From positions 1 to 9,980 of the forward strand of contig DQGF01000049.1 of NCBI GenBank assembly GCA_003525045.1: a stretch of 9,980 nt of DNA, given 5' to 3'. A model generated the notes under the pieces. It was given only the letters and a program-made list of their open reading frames with translations. It searched no databases and had not been told where the DNA came from. The stretch is from Pseudomonas sp. GTDB taxonomy: Bacteria > Pseudomonadota > Gammaproteobacteria > Pseudomonadales > Pseudomonadaceae. Below are positions 6,119 through 9,980 of the stretch, piece after piece; positions within the stretch are counted from its first letter, which is position 1, and every line of letters begins with the position of its first letter. The position numbers were made by a program, and so were the translations under genes.

Positions 6119-7401
6119 GCCGCTGGTCCTCCTTGTGCTTGTGCCGCGTTGACCATGGCGCGCAACAATACGGCGCAACCGTCGGCCAGGTCCTGGGGCG
6201 CGGCGTTTTCGATTTCGTTGTGGCTGATGCCACCCTCACAGGGTACGAAGATCATCCCGGCCGGGCCCAGCTCGGCGACGAAGATCGCGTCGTGTCCGGC
6301 GCCGCTGACGATGTCCATGTGGCTCAGGCCCAACTGCTCGGCGCCCTGGCGCACGGCGGCGACACAGGCGGGGTCAAAGTCCAGCGGCGGGAAGTCGGCG
6401 GTAGGGGTCAGCTCGAAGCTCAAACCGTGCTGCAGGCAGGTGTCTTCGATCACCTGGCGCACCTCATCGACCATGGCTTGCAGCTTGTCGGCATGCAAGT
6501 GGCGCAGATCGATGGTCATGTGCACCTGACCGGGAATCACATTGCGCGAGCCCGGGTGCAGGGTCAGGCAACCGACGGTACCGCAGGCGTGAGGCTGTTG
6601 CGCATGGGCGATGCGGTTCACCGCGCTGACCACCTGCGCGGCGCCGACCAGGGCATCCTTGCGCAGGTGCATCGGCGTCGGCCCGGCATGGGCCTCCACC
6701 CCGGTCAGAGTCAGGTCGAACCACTTCTGCCCGAGGCAGCCCATGACCACGCCGATGGTGGTCTCACGGTCTTCCAGAACCGGGCCTTGTTCGATATGTG
6801 CCTCGAAATACGCACCCACCGGATGGCCGAGCACCGCCCGCGAACCGGCATAGCCGATGCGCTGCAACTCGCTGCCCACCGACAGCCCCTGTTCATCCTG
6901 TTTACGCAGGGTGTCTTCGAGATCGAACTTACCGGCGAACACCCCCGAGCCCATCATGCACGGCGGGAATCGTGAGCCTTCTTCGTTGGTCCAGACCACC
7001 ACCTCGATCGGCGCCTCGGTCTGCACGCCGAGGTCATTGAGGGTACGGATCACCTCGAGCCCGGCCATCACCCCGTAGCAGCCATCGAACTTGCCGCCCG
7101 TGGGCTGGGTGTCGATATGGCTACCGGTCATGACTGGCGCGCGCTCGGGGTTTCGTCCGGCACGGCGGGCGAAAATATTGCCGATGCCGTCGATGCTGAC
7201 GCTGCAACCGGCCTCTTCGCACCAGCGCACGAACAGGTCACGGGCCTGCCGGTCAAGGTCGGTAAGGGCCAGGCGACAGACGCCGCCCTTGGCGGTGGCA
7301 CCTAGCTGCGCAAGCTCCATCAGCGATTGCCAGAGACGTTCGCGGTTGATCAGCGGGGTGCTGTTTTGAAACTGGGGTGCAGACACTATCGGGTGGTTCA
7401 T
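6115..7401 (-). CDS. M20 family Zn-dependent hydrolase (N-carbamoyl-L-amino acid/allantoate amidohydrolase type)
   Basis: The 428-residue protein is a binuclear-metal amidohydrolase of the HyuC/AmaB/AllC group, which cleaves N-carbamoyl amino acids (giving amino acid, CO2 and ammonia) or allantoate. Metal ligands are visible: His95 in GSHIDT (93-98), bridging Asp106 in GGKFDG (102-107), Glu140/141 in TNEEGSRF (138-145), His202 in AHIEQG (201-206) and His394 in GISHNE (391-396). Metal sites and dimerisation domain (GVEAHAGPTP, 234-243) are complete, so it should be active. SRNVIPG (285-291) and DLRH (298-301) belong to the substrate pocket. ATG 7401 follows GGGAGAGA (7413-7406), and the livF-type gene ends 13 bases upstream. 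No allantoinase or dihydropyrimidinase is in view, so allantoate versus N-carbamoyl-amino acid cannot be decided. Confidence 0.92.
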   Translation of the reverse strand: MNHPIVSAPQFQNSTPLINRERLWQSLMELAQLGATAKGGVCRLALTDLDRQARDLFVRWCEEAGCSVSIDGIGNIFARRAGRNPERAPVMTGSHIDTQPTGGKFDGCYGVMAGLEVIRTLNDLGVQTEAPIEVVVWTNEEGSRFPPCMMGSGVFAGKFDLEDTLRKQDEQGLSVGSELQRIGYAGSRAVLGHPVGAYFEAHIEQGPVLEDRETTIGVVMGCLGQKWFDLTLTGVEAHAGPTPMHLRKDALVGAAQVVSAVNRIAHAQQPHACGTVGCLTLHPGSRNVIPGQVHMTIDLRHLHADKLQAMVDEVRQVIEDTCLQHGLSFELTPTADFPPLDFDPACVAAVRQGAEQLGLSHMDIVSGAGHDAIFVAELGPAGMIFVPCEGGISHNEIENAAPQDLADGCAVLLRAMVNAAQAQGGPAA

Positions 7402-7414
7402 TGCATCTCTCCCG

Positions 7415-8110
7415 TCAGGCGCTCAGGGCCAGGTAGCGGTTCTTGATGGTCGGGTCGGCGCGGAAGTCAGCGGCGCTGCCTTCGTACACCACACGGCCCT
7501 GTTCGAGGACGTAATGGCGGTCGGCGAGCTTGTCGCAGACCATCAGGTTCTGTTCCACCAGCAGCACCGGCAGCCCGTCGTCCTTGATCTTGCGCAGGAT
7601 CTTCACCAGTTCATCGACGATCACGGGTGCCAGGCCTTCGGTGGGTTCATCGAGGATCAGCAGCTTCGGGTCATTGAGCAGCGCGCGGGCGATGGCCAGC
7701 ATCTGTTGTTCGCCGCCGGACAGCGCGTGGCCGGCGTTTTTGCGCCGTTCCTTGAGGCGCGGAAACATGGCGTAGACATCTTCCAGCTGCCAGCGGCTGT
7801 TCTTGCGCTGGGCAATACGCAGGTTCTCCTCGACGCTGAGCAAACGGAAGATGCCGCGATGTTCCGGTACCAGCGCCAGGCCCTGACGGGCGATCTCGAA
7901 GATCTTCTGGCCGACCAGCTCCTGACCATTGAAACGGATCTGGCCCTGACGCGGGCAAATGATCCCCAGGATGCTGCGCAGGGTCGTGGTCTTGCCCGCA
8001 CCGTTGCGTCCCAGCAGGGTCACCAGTTCACCGGCGTTGACCTGCAGCGAGACGCCTTCGAGGACGTGGCTCTTGTCGTAGTAGGAATGGATATTCTCGA
8101 CGGTCAGCAT
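7415..8110 (-). CDS. livF: LivF-type branched-chain amino acid/amide ABC transporter ATP-binding protein
   Basis: This 231-residue ATPase energises uptake through the LivH/LivM permease pair. It has Walker A GRNGAGKT (34-41), signature LSGGEQQ (130-136), Walker B LLILDE (150-155) and the LLVEQN switch (183-188), where Gln replaces the usual His. VPEHRGIF (81-88) fills the Q-loop with Glu. Both replacements are normal for LivF. Its ATG overlaps the livG stop by one base (TGATG), with GGGAG (8125-8121) upstream. The next gene is a hydrolase instead of another transport component, suggesting a dedicated catabolic operon. The liv symbol states family only; the true substrate may be an amide or urea-like compound. 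Confidence 0.92.
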   Translation of the reverse strand: MLTVENIHSYYDKSHVLEGVSLQVNAGELVTLLGRNGAGKTTTLRSILGIICPRQGQIRFNGQELVGQKIFEIARQGLALVPEHRGIFRLLSVEENLRIAQRKNSRWQLEDVYAMFPRLKERRKNAGHALSGGEQQMLAIARALLNDPKLLILDEPTEGLAPVIVDELVKILRKIKDDGLPVLLVEQNLMVCDKLADRHYVLEQGRVVYEGSAADFRADPTIKNRYLALSA

Positions 8111-8871
8111 CAGGCGGCTTCTCCCAAATAGGCGATGCGTACGCGCTCGTCGGCGCGGACGAATTCCGGTGTGCCCTCGACCAGGATTTGGCCGTGGCTC
8201 ATGACGGTGATGCGGTGACTGATGGACATGACGATGCTCATGTTGTGTTCGATCAGCAGCACGGTGTGATCGCGGCCCAGGTCGCTGATCAGTTGAGTCA
8301 TGATCGGAATGTCGTCGATGCCCATGCCCGAAGTGGGCTCATCGAGCATCAGCAGCTTCGGTTTGGAACAGATCGACATGCCGACTTCCAGCACCCGCTG
8401 CTGGCCGTGGGACAGTTCGCCGGCGAGGGTGTCGGCGCGTGTCGTCAGCTGCAGGCGTTCGAGGACCTGATCGGCCATCTCCAGGTGTTCGCGGCGGCTG
8501 TCGACGTGACGCCAGAAATTCAGCGCCGCCAGGCCATCGCGGCCCTGGGCGGCCAGGCGCAGGTTTTCCCGCACGCTGAGGTTCTGGAACAGGCTGGTCA
8601 GCTGGAACGAACGGGCCATGCCCAGGCCGACCCGGCCGTGAGTCGGTTTCTTGATGATGTTTTTGCCGTTGAACAGGATGGCCCCGGCGGTGGCCTGGCG
8701 CTCACCGGTCAGGCAGTGGAACAGGCTGGTTTTGCCGGCGCCGTTGGGGCCGATGATGGTGTGGATGGTGCCGGCCTCGACCTTCAGGTTGACGCCGTTG
8801 ACCGCGTGGAAGGCGCCGTAGGCCAGTTCAAGGTCGCGGGTTTCCAGCAGGTACTGTGCAGGGCTGTTCAT
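8110..8871 (-). CDS. livG: LivG-type branched-chain amino acid/amide ABC transporter ATP-binding protein
   Basis: This 253-residue ATPase is the second nucleotide-binding subunit, expected to pair with LivF. Motifs in order: Walker A GPNGAGKT (41-48), Q-loop Gln90 in RSFQ, signature LSHGQQR (153-159), Walker B LLMLDE (173-178) and H-loop His209 in LLIEHN (205-210). The LivG-type insert between Q-loop and signature (about 110-150) and the C-terminal extension typical of the HAAT family (VEGTPEFV...YLGEA) are present. ATG 8871 overlaps the livM stop by 4 bases (ATGA) and has AAGGAG (8885-8880) 8 bases upstream. Confidence 0.93.
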   Translation of the reverse strand: MNSPAQYLLETRDLELAYGAFHAVNGVNLKVEAGTIHTIIGPNGAGKTSLFHCLTGERQATAGAILFNGKNIIKKPTHGRVGLGMARSFQLTSLFQNLSVRENLRLAAQGRDGLAALNFWRHVDSRREHLEMADQVLERLQLTTRADTLAGELSHGQQRVLEVGMSICSKPKLLMLDEPTSGMGIDDIPIMTQLISDLGRDHTVLLIEHNMSIVMSISHRITVMSHGQILVEGTPEFVRADERVRIAYLGEAA

Positions 8872-9890
8872 GACAGTTTCTCCTTGGCCGGCACGGCCGT
8901 CTTGCGCTGACCCTTGAGGCGTTCAACCAGACTCGACAGTCCGCCCCATAATCCGCCGCGCATGAACACCACCACCAGAATCAGGATGATCCCCAGGAGC
9001 ATCAGCCAGCGTGGCCAGAGATCGGAGAGGAACTCGCCGAGCAGCACAATGGAACCGGCGCCCAGCAAGGAACCGAACAGCGAGCCGGTGCCGCCGACGA
9101 TGGTCATGATCAGGATGTTTTCCGACATCGCCAGGTCGATGTTCGACAGCGGTACGAAATGCAGGAGCATGGCGTATAGCGCCCCGGCGATCCCGGTCAC
9201 CGCGCCGGACAGCATGAACACCAGGATCTTGAAATGCCGGGTGTCGTAGCCGATGGCGGCGGCGCGGGTTTCGTTCTCGCGGATCGCCATCAGCGTGCTG
9301 CCGAATGGCGAGGCGATCACCCGACGGGCGCCGATGAAGATCAACAGGAACAACACCGCGACGAACGCGTAGAAGTAACGGGCGTCGCTCAGCGATAGCA
9401 GCACGGTGTCGCCGATGCGGATTTCCGGGCGTGGCACGCTGAGCAGGCCGTTGTCGCCGCCGGTCCAGTCGCTCAGGGTGTAGGCGATGAAGTAAGCCAT
9501 CTGACTGAACGCCAGGGTCAGCATCACGAAATAGATACCCGTGCGACGAATCGCCAGGGCGCCTACCAGTAACGCCAGCACCGCGCCGGCCAGTGCGGCA
9601 CCGAGCAGGGCGCTTATCAACCCCAGTTGCAGGTGGATCATCAACAACGCGGCGCAGTAGGCACCCGCACCGAAGAAGATGCCTTGGCCGAATGAGAGCA
9701 GCCCGGTGTAACCCAGCAGCAGGTTACAGGCCAGCGCCGCCAGGGCGAAGATCAGGATTTCTGTGGCCAGGGTCGCCGATGGCAACACCAGCGGCAGGCC
9801 GATCAGCACCGCAATCACCAACAGCAGCATGGAGCGCGACTGAGTCTTGGCAAAGGGCAGGGGATTTTTTTCGCTCATGCTCATGCTCAT
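8868..9890 (-). CDS. livM: LivM-type branched-chain amino acid/amide ABC transporter permease
   Basis: This inner-membrane permease has up to 340 residues and roughly nine hydrophobic segments, starting at about 21-39 and 44-60. It carries the family block GYTGLLSFGQG (60-70). The cytoplasmic loop that docks the ATPases is SPFGSTLMAIRENETRAAAIG (194-214). It forms the channel together with LivH. The start is ambiguous: three in-frame ATGs lie in a triple ATGAGC repeat at 9890, 9884 and 9878. GGGAG (9898-9894) is only 3 bases from the first but 9 from the second, so 9884 may be the main initiator. The first ATG overlaps the livH stop as ATGA. Confidence 0.92.
   Translation of the reverse strand: MSMSMSEKNPLPFAKTQSRSMLLLVIAVLIGLPLVLPSATLATEILIFALAALACNLLLGYTGLLSFGQGIFFGAGAYCAALLMIHLQLGLISALLGAALAGAVLALLVGALAIRRTGIYFVMLTLAFSQMAYFIAYTLSDWTGGDNGLLSVPRPEIRIGDTVLLSLSDARYFYAFVAVLFLLIFIGARRVIASPFGSTLMAIRENETRAAAIGYDTRHFKILVFMLSGAVTGIAGALYAMLLHFVPLSNIDLAMSENILIMTIVGGTGSLFGSLLGAGSIVLLGEFLSDLWPRWLMLLGIILILVVVFMRGGLWGGLSSLVERLKGQRKTAVPAKEKLS
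9873..9890 (-). repeat. Triple ATGAGC repeat at the livH/livM junction
   Basis: Three perfect tandem ATGAGC units span the junction. In one frame each gives Met-Ser (start of LivM). In the livH frame each offers a TGA stop. Gain or loss of a 6-base unit would leave both genes intact while changing the distance from the Shine-Dalgarno site to the start. Confidence 0.7.
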
Positions 9891-9980
9891 GCTCTCCCGA
9901 ACAGGCCGTAGGGACGGACCAGAATCACCGCCGCCATGGCGCCGTAAATCATCAGGCTGGCGCCCTGGGGCCAGATAGTG
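9887..9980 (-). CDS. livH: LivH-type ABC transporter permease, C-terminal fragment
   Basis: Only the last 30 residues and the stop are in the window: they end in SLMIYGAMAAVILVRPYGLFG followed by RA, which is the usual C-terminal helix and RP-x-GLFG tail of LivH permeases. The frame continues off the right edge. The TGA (9889-9887) overlaps the livM ATG. The rest of the permease, and probably the periplasmic binding protein, should lie further right. Confidence 0.85.
   Translation of the reverse strand, partial: TIWPQGASLMIYGAMAAVILVRPYGLFGRA

Noticed and set aside
7415..8110. Missing H-loop His and Q-loop Gln in LivF as a defect
   Set aside because: Glu in VPEHRGIF and Gln in LLVEQN are normal for LivF proteins.
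5423..8910. Several 200-280 codon plus-strand open frames opposite amidase, amidohydrolase, livF and livG
   Set aside because: All lie antisense to well-supported genes, are rich in His/Gln/Asp/Ala as mirror-frame translations are, and show no family motifs.

Overview
The window (~60% GC) looks like a Pseudomonas-type gammaproteobacterial chromosome. This rests on gene style, tight operons with Shine-Dalgarno sites, and one short stretch resembling a Pseudomonas REP element. The organism call is an inference from memory. The first 100 bases instead resemble a dyad-rich intergenic element I associate with Burkholderiales (Comamonadaceae), so that end may be foreign.

Left half (1-4700): a divergent acyl-CoA catabolic locus. 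On the minus strand a MaoC/FAS1-like hot-dog acyl-CoA hydratase (1292-2119) is followed after 27 bp by an acyl-CoA dehydrogenase (101-1264). Its stop codon overlaps the start of an open frame leaving the left edge. On the plus strand a TetR/AcrR regulator (2225-2899) is followed by an MFS organic-acid-type permease (3004-4287) and a small EthD-like protein (4299-4634). The set looks like uptake, CoA-ester oxidation/hydration and regulation for one organic acid. The substrate cannot be read from the sequence. Pairing of such a hydratase with an acyl-CoA dehydrogenase recalls the itaconate (ict-ich-ccl) loci of Pseudomonas.

Right half (4700-9980): one long minus-strand operon, read right to left. 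It holds the end of a LivH-type permease, then LivM, LivG and LivF, then an M20-family N-carbamoyl-amino-acid/allantoate-type amidohydrolase and an amidase-signature hydrolase. Four of the five junctions overlap (ATGA or TGATG) and the fifth has a 13 bp gap, so expression is probably coupled. The likely role is import of an amide, N-carbamoyl or amino-acid-like compound and its hydrolysis to amino acid and ammonia. The periplasmic binding protein is not in the window and is expected beyond the right edge.

The two halves converge at about 4635-4705, where a 12 bp hairpin forms a probable bidirectional terminator. Apart from these genes there is no gene-free stretch above 300 bases. I saw no tRNA, rRNA, CRISPR array, transposase or phage gene. 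The locus looks metabolic, and no defence or mobile system was found.
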